Shown: piece after piece, positions 16,252 through 25,874 of the stretch
Layout of the letters: the number at the start of each line of letters is the position of its first letter
Numbering within the stretch: the first letter of the stretch is position 1
NCBI RefSeq assembly: GCF_026686735.1
Contig: NZ_CP113432.1
Location: 2,046,001-2,110,000, forward strand
Direction: 5' to 3'
Length of the DNA stretch: 64,000 bases
From: Pseudomonas triclosanedens
GTDB taxonomy: Bacteria; Pseudomonadota; Gammaproteobacteria; Pseudomonadales; Pseudomonadaceae
Translations under genes and position numbers: made by a program
The notes under the pieces: generated by a model
Databases searched by the model: none
What the model was told of the DNA's origin: nothing
The model's input: the letters and a program-made list of their open reading frames with translations, nothing else

Positions 16252-17307
16252 ATGTTCCAGACCATCGCCGGCACGCCGCTCAGCGTGCGCCACATCCGCA
16301 AGCGCTTCGGCAGTTTCGTCGCCCTCGACGGTGTGTCGCTGGACGTCAAGGCTGGCGAGCTGGTCTGCCTCCTCGGACCCTCCGGCTGCGGCAAGACCAC
16401 GCTGTTGCGCTGCATCGCCGGCCTTGAGCGCCAGGACGAAGGCAGCCTGCACCTGGGCGAGCGTGACGTCTCGCTGCTGCCGCCACAGGCGCGCGACTAC
16501 GGCATTCTGTTCCAGTCCTATGCGCTGTTTCCCAACCTGACCGTCGAGCAGAACATCGCCTATGGCCTGGCGAATGCCAGCAAGGATGAAGCGCGCCGCC
16601 GTGTTGGCGAGATGCTCGAACTGGTCGGCCTTTCCGGCAGCGAGAAGAAGTATCCTGGCCAGCTTTCCGGTGGCCAGCAGCAGCGCGTGGCGATGGCCCG
16701 TGCGCTGGCGCCCCGCCCGTCGCTGTTGCTGCTCGACGAGCCGATGTCGGCGCTGGACGCCCGTGTTCGCGAGCACCTGTGCGGTGAACTGCGGCAACTG
16801 CAGAAGAGCCTGGGCATCACCACGGTGATGGTGACCCACAACCAGGACGAAGCCATGCTGATGGCCGACCGCATCGCGGTGATGAACCACGGTCGCATCG
16901 AGCAGTACGGTACCGCCCAGGAGATCTACAGCACACCGAGCACTCCCTTCGTCGCCGAGTTCGTCGGCCAGGGCAACTGGCTGCCGTTCGAGCGCGCCAG
17001 CGACGGACATGCCCGCGTCGGCAGCCTCAGCCTGCGCCTGCACAATCAGGCGGCGAGCGCCTCGGGCCGGCTGTTCTGCCGCCCGGAGGCGATCAGCGTG
17101 AACCCTGCCGTGCACCAGGAAAACCTGTTCCGCGCGCAGATCCGCGAGATCACCTTCCTCGGCAACCGTTGCCGAATGAGCTTCGAGCTGGAACAACTGC
17201 CCGGCCATCCACTGCTCGCCGAACTGGCGCCCGAAGACATGCCGCGCCTGGGCACGCCGGATATCTGGGTATCGCTCCCGCCGCGCAGCCTGCAGGTGTT
17301 CGCCTGA
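16252..17307 (+). CDS. phnT: 2-aminoethylphosphonate ABC transporter, ATP-binding protein
   Basis: Energises import of 2-aminoethylphosphonate. 351 residues with Walker A GPSGCGKTT (about 43-51), Q-loop, signature LSGGQQQRVAMARA (about 138), Walker B LLLLDEP (about 159) and H-loop VTHNQDEA, then a C-terminal TOBE-like region. It fits the PhnT2 subfamily (TIGR03258). The ATG at 16252 has GAGG seven bases before it; an upstream GTG at 16225 lacks this support. First gene of a putative four-gene operon; the permease gene follows directly. The gene symbol is by family, so the exact phosphonate is inference. Confidence 0.88.
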   Translation: MFQTIAGTPLSVRHIRKRFGSFVALDGVSLDVKAGELVCLLGPSGCGKTTLLRCIAGLERQDEGSLHLGERDVSLLPPQARDYGILFQSYALFPNLTVEQNIAYGLANASKDEARRRVGEMLELVGLSGSEKKYPGQLSGGQQQRVAMARALAPRPSLLLLDEPMSALDARVREHLCGELRQLQKSLGITTVMVTHNQDEAMLMADRIAVMNHGRIEQYGTAQEIYSTPSTPFVAEFVGQGNWLPFERASDGHARVGSLSLRLHNQAASASGRLFCRPEAISVNPAVHQENLFRAQIREITFLGNRCRMSFELEQLPGHPLLAELAPEDMPRLGTPDIWVSLPPRSLQVFA

Positions 17308-17320
17308 GATGGAGGCCGTG

Positions 17321-19012
17321 GTGAATCGCAGTCCGGCGCTGTCCGCCGGCAGGCTTCGTGGCGATCTGGGTGATCGTCTGTTCGTGCGCGGCGGCAAGTG
17401 GCTGCTGCTGGTCCTGCTCATCCTCGCGATCCTGTTGCCGCTGCTGGCGATCTTCTGGCGCGGTTTCAGCAGTGCGGCGGGGCAGGGCGGCGGGCTGGCC
17501 GCGATGGGCGAACTGCTGCGCAGCGACAACTTCCACTGGCTGCTGGGCAATAGCCTGAAAGTATCGCTCAGCGTGGCCGGCATCGTGGTGCCGGCGGCCT
17601 ATGCCTTCGCCTACGCGCTGCAACGCACGCTGATTCCGGCCAAGGGGCTGTGGCGCGGCATTTCGCTGTTGCCGCTGCTGGCGCCGTCGATGCTGCCGGG
17701 CATTGCGCTGATCTACCTGTTCGGCAACCAGGGCCTGCTGCGCAGTTGGGTACCGGACAACATCTACGGCTTCTGGGGTATCGTCCTGGGCGAGGCCATC
17801 TACACCTTCCCCCACGCGCTGATGATCCTGCTGTCGGCACTATCGCTGGCCGACGCGCGCCTGTTCGATGCGGCGTCGAGCATGGGCGCCAGCCCGTTCA
17901 AGGCATTCCGCAGCATCACCTGGCCGGCGTCGCGGCAGGGCGTGTTCGCCGCTTTCTGCCTGGTGTTCACCCTGACCATCACCGATTTCGGCGTGCCCGT
18001 GGTGGTTGGCGGCGACTACCAGGTGCTGGCGCTGGAAGCCTATAAGGCGGTGGTTGGCCAGCAGCAGTTCGGACGCGGCGCGCAGATCGGCATGATCCTG
18101 CTGCTGCCGGCGCTGCTCAGCTTTGCCGTGGACACCTGGCTGCGCCTGCGTCAGCGCGAGGCCATGAGCGGTCGCGCGCAGGTCTACCATCCCAGGCCGT
18201 CGCGCCGCCGCGATGCTGCCTTCCTGGCCATCGTGGTACTGATCTGCGCGGTGCTGCTGGGTGTGCTGGGCATGGCTGTGTACTCCTCGCTGGTGAAATT
18301 CTGGCCCTACAACCTGTCGCTGTCGTTGCGCCACTACGATTTCGACGCCACCGCCGGCGGTGGCTGGCTGGCCTACCGCAACAGCCTGACGATGGCCACC
18401 TGCACCGCGATCATCGGCAGCGCGGTGATCTTCACCGGCGCCTACCTGATCGAGAAAACCCGCGAGCAGCAGTGGCTGAACCAATTGCTGCGCATGCTCT
18501 GCTTCGTGCCGATGGCCGTGCCCGGCCTCGTGCTGGGCCTTGGCTACGTGTTCTTCTTCAACCTGCCGAGCAATCCGCTGCACGTCTTCTACGGCAGCAT
18601 GGCGCTGCTGGTGGTATGCACCATCGCCCACTACCTGACCACCGCACAGATGACCGCCACCGCCGCGCTGCGCCAGCTCGACGGCGAGTTCGAAGCCGCC
18701 GCGCTGTCGCTGAAAATGCCGCTGTGGCGCCATTACCTGCGCGTCACTGTGCCGATCTGCTTGCCGGCACTGCTGGACATCATCCGTTACCTGTTCGTCT
18801 CGGCGATGACCACGGTGTCGGCGGCGATCTTCCTCTACAACCCGGACACCATCCTTGCCGCCGTCGCCGTGCTGAACATGGACGACTCCGGCAACGTCGG
18901 CGGCGCCGCAGCCATGTCGACCCTGATCCTGCTCACCTCCGCCACCGTGTCGTTGCTGCTGGCCGCTGCCTCGCGAGGCTTGCTGCGCCGCTCCCAGGCC
19001 TGGAGGAAGTGA
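17321..19012 (+). CDS. phnU: 2-aminoethylphosphonate ABC transporter, fused permease
   Basis: An inner-membrane permease of about 563 residues with about 12 helices in two halves, each carrying a binding-protein-dependent transport signature (EAIYTFPHALMILLS in the first; a corresponding loop around EAAALSLKMPLW in the second). This is a duplicated, fused permease as in the PhnU2 family (TIGR03262), so one polypeptide forms the whole channel. The GTG at 17321 is preferred because GGAGG lies five bases upstream. The ATG at 17309 overlaps that ribosome site. The gene sits between the ATPase and the binding protein. Confidence 0.87.
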   Translation: MNRSPALSAGRLRGDLGDRLFVRGGKWLLLVLLILAILLPLLAIFWRGFSSAAGQGGGLAAMGELLRSDNFHWLLGNSLKVSLSVAGIVVPAAYAFAYALQRTLIPAKGLWRGISLLPLLAPSMLPGIALIYLFGNQGLLRSWVPDNIYGFWGIVLGEAIYTFPHALMILLSALSLADARLFDAASSMGASPFKAFRSITWPASRQGVFAAFCLVFTLTITDFGVPVVVGGDYQVLALEAYKAVVGQQQFGRGAQIGMILLLPALLSFAVDTWLRLRQREAMSGRAQVYHPRPSRRRDAAFLAIVVLICAVLLGVLGMAVYSSLVKFWPYNLSLSLRHYDFDATAGGGWLAYRNSLTMATCTAIIGSAVIFTGAYLIEKTREQQWLNQLLRMLCFVPMAVPGLVLGLGYVFFFNLPSNPLHVFYGSMALLVVCTIAHYLTTAQMTATAALRQLDGEFEAAALSLKMPLWRHYLRVTVPICLPALLDIIRYLFVSAMTTVSAAIFLYNPDTILAAVAVLNMDDSGNVGGAAAMSTLILLTSATVSLLLAAASRGLLRRSQAWRK

Positions 19013-19135
19013 TCGCCCGAAGATTCCTGCGTTGCACTTGCGCCGCGCCTCACCTGCCGCACCGAACCTGAACTTCAACGTTGCACCGATCGCCATCCCC
19101 GCCAACGCGGGGGCCAATGAATAAAGGAGCTCCAC

Positions 19136-20161
19136 ATGTTCAAACGTCTTGCCCTCGCGGCCGCCGTAGTTGCCGGTTTCGCTGCACAGGCCCATGCCGC
19201 CGACACCGAGCTGACCGTCTACACCGCCCTGGAGCCGGAACAGCTGACCGCCTACAAGCAGGCGTTCGAAGCCGAGAACCCGGACATCACGATCAAGTGG
19301 GTGCGCGACTCCACCGGCATCGTCACCGCCAAGCTGCTGGCCGAGAAGGACCGCCCGCAAGCTGACGCCGTGTGGGGCCTGGCCGCTTCCAGTCTGGCCA
19401 TCCTCGATGCGCAGGACATGCTGGAGAAATACGCGCCCAAGCACCTGGACGCCATCGGCAAGAACTACCGCGACCCGGCCAATCCGCCGGCGTGGGTGGG
19501 CATGGACGTCTGGGCCGCCACCATCTGCTTCAACACCGTGGAGGCCGAGAAGCTGGGCCTGGAGAAGCCGATCAGTTGGCAGGACCTGACCAAGCCCGAG
19601 TACAAGGGCAAGATCGTGATGCCGAACCCGGCTTCCTCCGGCACCGGCTTCCTCGACGTCTCCGCCTGGCTGCAGACCTTCGGCGAGAAGCAGGGCTGGG
19701 CCTACATGGATGCCTTGCACGAGAACATAGGCCAGTACGTTCACTCCGGCTCCAAGCCCTGCAAGCTCGCCGCCGCCGGCGAGTTCCCGATCGGCATATC
19801 CTTCGAGTACCCGGCCGTGCAGCTCAAGCGCCAGGGTGCTCCACTGGATATCGTCCTGCCGAAGGAAGGCCTGGGCTGGGAAATCGAAGCTACCGGCATC
19901 ATCAAGGGGACTCAGCATGAGGCCGCGGCGAAGAAGCTCGCCGACTTCTCCGCCAGCCCGAAAGCGATGGAGCTGTACAAGGAAAACTTCGCCGTGCTGG
20001 CCCAGCCGGGCATCGCCAAGCCGCAGACCGAACTGCCGGCCGACTACGAGCAGCGCCTGATCAAGAACGACTTCGCCTGGGCCTCGAAGAACCGCGACAG
20101 CATCCTCGCCGAGTGGCGCAAGCGCTACGACGGCAAGTCGGAAAAGGTCGCGCAGCAGTAA
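19136..20161 (+). CDS. phnS: 2-aminoethylphosphonate-binding periplasmic protein
   Basis: 341 residues with a signal peptide (MFKRLALAAAVVAGFAAQ, cleavage AHA/AD near residue 21) and a type 2 binding-protein fold resembling iron-type (FutA-like) binding proteins: LTVYTALEPEQL at the start, then STGIVTAKLLAEK and PNPASSGTGFLDV. It fits the PhnS2 subfamily (TIGR03261). AAGGAG precedes the ATG by six bases. The 123-base gap from the permease allows extra expression of the binding protein. A hairpin directly after the stop probably protects its mRNA. Confidence 0.88.
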   Translation: MFKRLALAAAVVAGFAAQAHAADTELTVYTALEPEQLTAYKQAFEAENPDITIKWVRDSTGIVTAKLLAEKDRPQADAVWGLAASSLAILDAQDMLEKYAPKHLDAIGKNYRDPANPPAWVGMDVWAATICFNTVEAEKLGLEKPISWQDLTKPEYKGKIVMPNPASSGTGFLDVSAWLQTFGEKQGWAYMDALHENIGQYVHSGSKPCKLAAAGEFPIGISFEYPAVQLKRQGAPLDIVLPKEGLGWEIEATGIIKGTQHEAAAKKLADFSASPKAMELYKENFAVLAQPGIAKPQTELPADYEQRLIKNDFAWASKNRDSILAEWRKRYDGKSEKVAQQ

Positions 20162-20169
20162 GCGCGTGA

Positions 20170-20194
20170 ACCCTCCTTCGCCACGGAGGAGGGT
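20170..20194 (+). other. Intercistronic hairpin after the binding-protein gene
   Basis: Stem ACCCTCC (20170-20176) with GGAGGGT (20188-20194), without a T tract. Such hairpins after ABC binding-protein genes commonly block 3' decay and raise the amount of the upstream mRNA. Confidence 0.5.
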
Positions 20195-20294
20195 GCCGCC
20201 CCGGCACCACCCGCGTGCCGGAGCGGCCACATCGTTCGACCTTCGCGCATGCCGTCGCCGGCTGCGCGAAGGCACCTCGCAAGAAGGATTCCCC

Positions 20295-21425
20295 ATGACC
20301 CAGACCCACTGCGACGTCGCCATCGTCGGCGCCGGCATCCTCGGACTTTCCCATGCCTACGCCGCTGCCCGCCGCGGCCTTCGCGTGCGCGTATTCGAGC
20401 GCACCGCGACGCCGCTGGGCGCCTCGGTGCGCAACTTCGGCCAGGCGCTGGTAACCGGCCAGCCGCCGGGCGTGATGTCAGACCTGGCGCGCGCCAGCCG
20501 GCCGATCTGGGCGCAATGGGCGCAAGGCGCCGGGTTCTCCCTGCGGCGCAACGGCTCGTTGCTGTTTGCCCGTACCGAGGCGGAGGAAGCGTTGCTGGAG
20601 GCTTTCTGTGCCGGTCGTGCACCAGCGCTGGGATATAACGTTGAGCTGAGGCGCGGCAGCGCGCTGAACGACCTCTACCAGGGCCGCTTCCGCCATCACC
20701 GCGCGGCGCTGCTGGGGCTCGACGACCAGCAGTTGTATTCCCGCGAGGCGCTGCCGAGCCTGATCGAATACCTGCGCCGCGAGCTCGGCGTGCAGTTCCA
20801 TTTTTCTACCCTGGTGCGCGATGTCGATAGCGGCACGCTGCGCACCACCGAGGGCACCTTCACCGCAGGGCAAGTGATCGTCTGCTCCGGGCACGACTAC
20901 CAGACCCTGCTGGCCGAGGCCATCGCGCCGCTGGAGCCGCAGGTGTGCCGCCTGCAGATGCTGCGTGCGCGTCCGCAGGTCGATTTCGGCCTGGGTCACG
21001 CGGTGCTTACCGGCCTGAGCTGCGTGCACTACGGCGCCTTCGCCGACTTGCCAGAGGCCGAAGCGATCCGGGCGCAGATTCGCCGCGATACTCCAGAGCT
21101 GGAAGAGCAGGGCATCCATCTGCTGATCAGCCCGACGCCGCACGGCGAGCTGATCATCGGCGACTCGCACCACTACGGCAGTGACGCGGTGCCGTTCAAC
21201 GCCGAGTTCGTCGACCGGCTGATGCTGGAGCTGGCCGAAGACACCCTGGGCATGCGCGTCGAAGTGGTCGAGCGCTGGCAGGGAGTCTACGGTTCGCGCG
21301 GGCCGGGGCCGTTCTCGGTGCTGCGCGCGGCGGACGGCGTCACCGCGGTGCTGATGCACACTGGCGTGGGCATGAGCGTAGGGCCGGCGCTGGGCGAGCG
21401 GACCATCGCCGGGCTGTTCGGCTGA
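20295..21425 (+). CDS. FAD-dependent oxidoreductase, phosphonate-associated (TIGR03364/HpnW type)
   Basis: A 376-residue DAO-family flavoprotein. The N-terminal Rossmann motif is DVAIVGAGILGLSHAYAAA, followed by an FAD-contacting FERTATPLGAS segment; the C-terminal LMHTGVGMSVGPALGE closes the FAD site. Family members sit in 2-aminoethylphosphonate gene clusters and are thought to oxidise the amine side of phosphonates, possibly N-methylated or hydroxylated forms. The ATG at 20295 is chosen with AAGAAGGA upstream; the frame is open to 20166 without a better start. It is the only catabolic enzyme in this cluster. Confidence 0.82.
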   Translation: MTQTHCDVAIVGAGILGLSHAYAAARRGLRVRVFERTATPLGASVRNFGQALVTGQPPGVMSDLARASRPIWAQWAQGAGFSLRRNGSLLFARTEAEEALLEAFCAGRAPALGYNVELRRGSALNDLYQGRFRHHRAALLGLDDQQLYSREALPSLIEYLRRELGVQFHFSTLVRDVDSGTLRTTEGTFTAGQVIVCSGHDYQTLLAEAIAPLEPQVCRLQMLRARPQVDFGLGHAVLTGLSCVHYGAFADLPEAEAIRAQIRRDTPELEEQGIHLLISPTPHGELIIGDSHHYGSDAVPFNAEFVDRLMLELAEDTLGMRVEVVERWQGVYGSRGPGPFSVLRAADGVTAVLMHTGVGMSVGPALGERTIAGLFG

Positions 21426-21493
21426 GGCTGCCACAAGGTTGTCATCTGCCGTTCACCGGGTTCTGTTAACACCGGAAGGGCGATTCGGCTTTC

Positions 21494-21553
21494 GTAGGAC
21501 GCATGAAGTGGAGCGCTTCATCCGCCACGGCGGATGACCGCAAGCGGTCATTC
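21494..21553. repeat. Multi-hairpin extragenic repeat before the ZntB-like gene
   Basis: Begins GTAGGACGC and contains consecutive small inverted repeats: ATGAAG/CTTCAT, TCCGCC/GGCGGA and TGACCGC/GCGGTCA. It shares the GTAGGA head and GGAGCG loop with the element at 15914, and probably belongs to the same dispersed family. Confidence 0.55.
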
Positions 21554-21589
21554 GCCCTGCGTCAGACATTCCAGGTTCAGCGGAGTCCC

Positions 21590-22612
21590 ATGAACCACAG
21601 CATCGTCCGGAGCCACCAGGATTCCGACCTGTTCGGCTTGCTCTATGGCTTCAGTTTTCGTCCCGGCCAGCCGGGTCTGGAAATCGACTCGCCCACCGCG
21701 CTGCAGCGCTTGCAGCAGCCGCGAGCCGAGGATGAGTTCCTCTGGCTGCACCTGAATCTCGCGCACGCGGCCTGCGAGCGCTGGATGAAGTCGCACCTGG
21801 AGCTGCCGGACTACTTCTTCGAAACCCTGCGCGAAGGGTCGCGTTCCACCCGCATCGAGCATGTCGACTCCGCGCTGCTGGCGGTGGTCAACGACGTGGT
21901 GTTCGACTTCAGCAGCCGCATGTCCTCGGATGTCGCCACGCTCTGGGTCTGCGCCCGTGGCCGCCTCCTGGTGACGGCCCGCGCGCAGCCGCTGCGTTCG
22001 GTGGATACGCTGCGCTCGTCGGTCAAGCGCGGGGAGTGCTTTCTCTCGCCGCTGGAACTGCTGGTGCACCTGCTGCGCGACCAGGGCGACATTCTTACCC
22101 GCATCGTCCGCGATACCAGCATCAGCGTGGACCGCATCGAGGACCAACTGCTCTCGTCGCGGCTTTCCGATAACCGCGCCGACCTCGGCGCCATGCGCCG
22201 CGTGCTGGTGCGCCTGCAACGTCTGCTGGCGCTGGAGCCGGGATCGCTGATGCGCCTGCTCAATCGCCCGCCCGAATGGTTGCAGGATGACGATGTGCGG
22301 GTACTGCGCGAGGCCACCGAGGAGTTCTCCCTGGTGATCAGCGACCTGACCGCCCTCGGCGAGCGGATCAAGCTGCTGCAGGAGGAGATCGCCGCGAAGA
22401 TCAACGAGCAGAGCAACCGCACACTGTTCACCCTGACCGTGGTGACGGTGCTGGCGCTGCCGATCAACATCATCGCGGGCTTCTTCGGCATGAACGTCGG
22501 CGGCATTCCATTCTCCAGCGACCCGGAGGGGTTCTGGATTCTCGTGGTGCTTGTGGCGAGCTTCACCGGGCTGGCGGGGCGCTGGGCGTTTCGCAAGCGG
22601 GATGACTATTGA
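21590..22612 (+). CDS. CorA/ZntB-family divalent cation transporter
   Basis: 340 residues. A large cytoplasmic N-terminal domain rich in charged helices is followed by two C-terminal membrane helices (about 283-303 and 314-332) with the family GMN motif (FFGMNVGG) at the end of the first, then a basic RKRDDY tail. The CorA family moves Mg2+, Co2+ or Ni2+; ZntB members move Zn2+. Length and sequence look closer to ZntB. The ATG at 21590 (MNHSIVRS) follows CGGAG. The frame runs back to 21503 through a repeat element, so the longer start is rejected. It stands alone. Confidence 0.85.
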   Translation: MNHSIVRSHQDSDLFGLLYGFSFRPGQPGLEIDSPTALQRLQQPRAEDEFLWLHLNLAHAACERWMKSHLELPDYFFETLREGSRSTRIEHVDSALLAVVNDVVFDFSSRMSSDVATLWVCARGRLLVTARAQPLRSVDTLRSSVKRGECFLSPLELLVHLLRDQGDILTRIVRDTSISVDRIEDQLLSSRLSDNRADLGAMRRVLVRLQRLLALEPGSLMRLLNRPPEWLQDDDVRVLREATEEFSLVISDLTALGERIKLLQEEIAAKINEQSNRTLFTLTVVTVLALPINIIAGFFGMNVGGIPFSSDPEGFWILVVLVASFTGLAGRWAFRKRDDY

Positions 22613-22913
22613 GTGGGGGAGCGCTCGCGCGTTTCTCGCGAAGCCTTCAAAGCCAAAGCTGGAATGCGATGCGCGAGTAGGGTCGTCGAGGGGAAGGGCT
22701 TGATCGCGGCATGCGCCCTGCCATTGCAGGAAAACCTCTTCGTGCGCCGTTGTCGCCCGGCTGGGTCAGCCTTGATGTTTCGAACCCCTATGCCGCGATG
22801 GCTTTGCTCCATGAGTGCTTGAAATATCGAACGCGTGGTGCGTATTTTGTACGGGCTCGCGCACCTCGCGCGGCGTCCTGTTAGCAGGGCACGAAGAACA
22901 AGGATAAGAAGTC
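22613..22913. other. Intergenic region with promoter for the glutamine-synthetase-like gene
   Basis: 301 bases. A sigma70-like promoter is seen at 22819-22848: TTGAAA, 18-base spacer, TATTTT. The rest shows no gene, repeat or clear operator. Confidence 0.45.
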
Positions 22914-24254
22914 ATGAGTAGCGATCTAGACAGCCCACTCGCCGAACGTCTGGCTGGAGTGGTAGAGATCGAGTGCGTCACCCCCGACCTCAACGGGGTG
23001 CCGCGTGGCAAGGTGATGACCGGCGAAGGTTTCCTCACCGGCCGCCGCCTGCAACTGGCACGTGGCGTGCTGTTGCAGTGCATCATGGGCGGCTACCCGC
23101 CCGCGAGATTCTACGGTAGCGACGATGGCGATCTGGCACTGATCGCCGAGCCGACCCAGATCCATCGCCTCCCCTGGAGCGACGAGCCGCGTGCCTTCGC
23201 CATCTGCGATGCGGTGGAGCTCGACGGCAAACCCTCCGGCCTGTCCACTCGCGGCCTGCTCAAGCGGGTGCTGGCACGCTACGCCGAGCGCGGCTGGAGC
23301 CCGGTGGTGGCCACCGAGCTGGAATTCTTCGTCTTCGCTCCCAACCCCGACGCCAACGAACCGTTCCAGGCGCCGCTGGGTTCGGATGGTCGCCGGGAGA
23401 TTGGCCACTCGGCTTTCAGCGTGTCGTCCAACAACGGCCTGCGTCCGTTCTTCCAGGACGTCTACCGTTGCATGGAGGCCGTTGGCCTGGAGCGCGACAC
23501 CTTCATGCACGAGATGGGCACCAGCCAGTTCGAGATCAACTTCCTGCATGGCGACCCGGTGCTGCTGGCCGACCAGACCTTCCTGTTCAAGCACCTGCTC
23601 AAGGAAGTGGCGCTCAAGCACGGGCTGATCGTGGTCTGCATGGCCAAGCCGCTGGCGCATACGCCGGGCAGCTCGATGCACATCCACCAGAGCATCGTCG
23701 ACGGCGCAGGCCGCAACATCTTCACCGATGCCAGCGGCGATGCCACGCCGGCGTTCCGTCATTTCATCGGTGGCCAGCAGACGTGCCTCGCGGACTTCAC
23801 CCTGCTGTTCGCGCCGAACGTGAACTCCTTCCAGCGCCTGTGCCATCCGTACGCGTCGCCGAACAATGCCTGCTGGTCCCACGATAACCGTGCCGCCGGC
23901 CTGCGCATTCCGGCCAGCGCACCAGTGGCTCGCCGAGTGGAGAACCGTCTGGCCGGCGCCGATGCCAACCCCTACCTGGCCATCGCCGCCAGCCTGGCTG
24001 CCGGCCTGCACGGCATCGAACGCGGACTGGAGCCGACGGCGGCGATCCAGGGCGAGTTCGAGGTGCCCGATGAGTTGCTGCTGCCGTGCACCATGTACGA
24101 TGCCATGCAGCGCCTCAAGCGCAGCGAACTGGCGCGCGAAGTATTCGGCAGCGAGTTCATCGATGGCTACCTGGCGACCAAGTCGATGGAGCTGACCAGC
24201 TACTTCGACGAAATCACCCCGTGGGAGCGCCGCGTGCTGGCCGCACAGGCCTGA
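22914..24254 (+). CDS. Glutamine synthetase-like gamma-glutamylpolyamine synthetase
   Basis: 446 residues, glutamine synthetase fold. It has the ATEL(E)FF metal motif (about 139), MHEMGTSQFEIN, the ATP-site SSMHIHQS motif and the ENRLAGADANPYL glutamate-site motif. The N-terminal beta-grasp starts VEIECVTPDLNGVPRGK, typical of PuuA/PauA/SpuI proteins, which glutamylate putrescine or related amines, rather than of GlnA (no adenylylation-site tyrosine motif seen). AAGGAT lies before the ATG. It is followed by an MFS gene after 260 bases; no other polyamine genes are near. The exact amine is unknown. Confidence 0.85.
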   Translation: MSSDLDSPLAERLAGVVEIECVTPDLNGVPRGKVMTGEGFLTGRRLQLARGVLLQCIMGGYPPARFYGSDDGDLALIAEPTQIHRLPWSDEPRAFAICDAVELDGKPSGLSTRGLLKRVLARYAERGWSPVVATELEFFVFAPNPDANEPFQAPLGSDGRREIGHSAFSVSSNNGLRPFFQDVYRCMEAVGLERDTFMHEMGTSQFEINFLHGDPVLLADQTFLFKHLLKEVALKHGLIVVCMAKPLAHTPGSSMHIHQSIVDGAGRNIFTDASGDATPAFRHFIGGQQTCLADFTLLFAPNVNSFQRLCHPYASPNNACWSHDNRAAGLRIPASAPVARRVENRLAGADANPYLAIAASLAAGLHGIERGLEPTAAIQGEFEVPDELLLPCTMYDAMQRLKRSELAREVFGSEFIDGYLATKSMELTSYFDEITPWERRVLAAQA

Positions 24255-24515
24255 TCTGCGCGCGGGCACGCCGATGCAGCCGCGCCGAAATTGCGGTGCG
24301 GCTGCGATCGGCGGGTATTTCTCCGGCATCCTCGCTCATCCCGCCGTCATCCTTCAGGATGCTTCGCAATACGCTTCGCGCCCCCCTCTGTTCCAGGCCC
24401 GGCAGGCCCCTCGACGCGCCGTCCGACAGGCTCTAAGGTGTGATTCGCACGTCCCGCTTTCCGCTGTTCGGGCGCCGCCAGCCGCGCCCGGAACCGTTCT
24501 GGACCAGGAGGTCCG

Positions 24516-25844
24516 ATGCACCGGATTTTCACTGCCTTCCGCGCGCTGTATTTCGCCACCGTGATGTTGTTGACCGGATCCGGCCTGCTCAGTACCTATC
24601 TCGCCTTGCGGCTGGCGGAAGAGAAAGTGGACGGCCTATGGGTCGGGGCGATGATGGCGGCCTATTACCTGGGGCTGGTGCTGGGCGGCAAGATAGGCCA
24701 CCGCCTGATCGCCCGCGTCGGACACATCCGCGCCTACGTCGCCTGTGGCGGCATGGTTACCGCGGCGGTGCTGGGCATCGGCCTGTTGCCCTGGCTGTCG
24801 AGCTGGCTGGTGCTGCGGACGCTGATCGGCCTGGGGATGATGTGCCAGTACATGGTCATCGAGAGCTGGCTCAACGAGCAGGCCGAAGCCCGCCAGCGCG
24901 GCGCGGTGTTCGCCGGCTACATGGTGGCGTCCTACCTCGGCCTGGTCGCCGGCCAACTGGTGCTGGTGGTGCACCCCACGCTGGGCCAGGAACTGCCGAT
25001 GATGATTGCCCTGAGTTTCGCGTTGTCGCTGGTGCCGGTAGCGATCACCCACAAGGTCCACCCCGCGCCGCTGCGTCCGGCGCCGCTGGAGCCACGCTTC
25101 TTCATCACGCGCGTACCGCAATCGCTGACTACCGTGCTGGTCTCCGGCCTGGTGATCGGTTCCTTCTACGGCCTGGCGCCGCTCTATGCCACCCGCCAGG
25201 GCCTGTCCAACGAGCAGGTCGGCCTGTTCATGGGCGGCTGCATCTTTGCCGGCCTGCTGGTGCAGTGGCCGCTGGGCTGGTTGTCTGACCGCTTCGATCG
25301 CGCCGCGCTGATTCGTAACGCGGCGATCCTCCTGTTGCTGGTGGCGCTGCCACTGGCGATCTGGCCGGTGTTACCACTGCCGGACCTCACCCTGGCGCTG
25401 CTGTTGCCGATGGGGTTCATCGTCTGCCTGGTGCAGTTCACGCTCTACCCGCTGGCGGTGGCGTTTTCCAACGACCATGTCGAGGGCGACCGGCGTGTTT
25501 CGCTGACTGCCATGCTGCTGGTGACCTTTGGCGTCGGCGCCTGTATCGGCCCGCTGGTCACCGGCGCGCTGATGAAGCTGCTGGGCGCCAACATGCTCTA
25601 CGCCTTCGTCTGCGCCTGCTCGCTGATCCTCATCTGGCGCGTGCGCCCGGAGAAGGTCAGTGGCGTGCACCGGGTCGATGAGGCACCGGTCAAGCATGTG
25701 GCGACGCCGGACAGCCTGGCGAGTTCGCCGCTCTCCGCAGCACTCGATCCGCGCGTGGCGGACCAGACCGTGGAGGAGCAGATGAAGGGCAACGAAGCAC
25801 CGGCGTCGGCGCCCGAGGCGGAAGAGGAAAGCAGGCCGGCGTAA
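24516..25844 (+). CDS. MFS transporter, YcaD-like
   Basis: 442 residues with 12 predicted helices (about residues 8-385) and the MFS loop motif GGKIGHRLIARVGH between helices 2 and 3, with a related loop GWLSDRFDR between 8 and 9. The sequence resembles the YcaD family (LYFATVMLLTGSGLLSTYLA at the start). A long hydrophilic tail (about 390-442, DPRVADQTVEEQMKG, acidic end) is cytoplasmic. The ATG follows AGGAGG. The substrate is unknown. Proximity to the glutamine-synthetase-like gene does not prove a link. Confidence 0.82.
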   Translation: MHRIFTAFRALYFATVMLLTGSGLLSTYLALRLAEEKVDGLWVGAMMAAYYLGLVLGGKIGHRLIARVGHIRAYVACGGMVTAAVLGIGLLPWLSSWLVLRTLIGLGMMCQYMVIESWLNEQAEARQRGAVFAGYMVASYLGLVAGQLVLVVHPTLGQELPMMIALSFALSLVPVAITHKVHPAPLRPAPLEPRFFITRVPQSLTTVLVSGLVIGSFYGLAPLYATRQGLSNEQVGLFMGGCIFAGLLVQWPLGWLSDRFDRAALIRNAAILLLLVALPLAIWPVLPLPDLTLALLLPMGFIVCLVQFTLYPLAVAFSNDHVEGDRRVSLTAMLLVTFGVGACIGPLVTGALMKLLGANMLYAFVCACSLILIWRVRPEKVSGVHRVDEAPVKHVATPDSLASSPLSAALDPRVADQTVEEQMKGNEAPASAPEAEEESRPA

Positions 25845-25874
25845 GGTGCCCGATGGCTGCGTACGGGATGTGGA

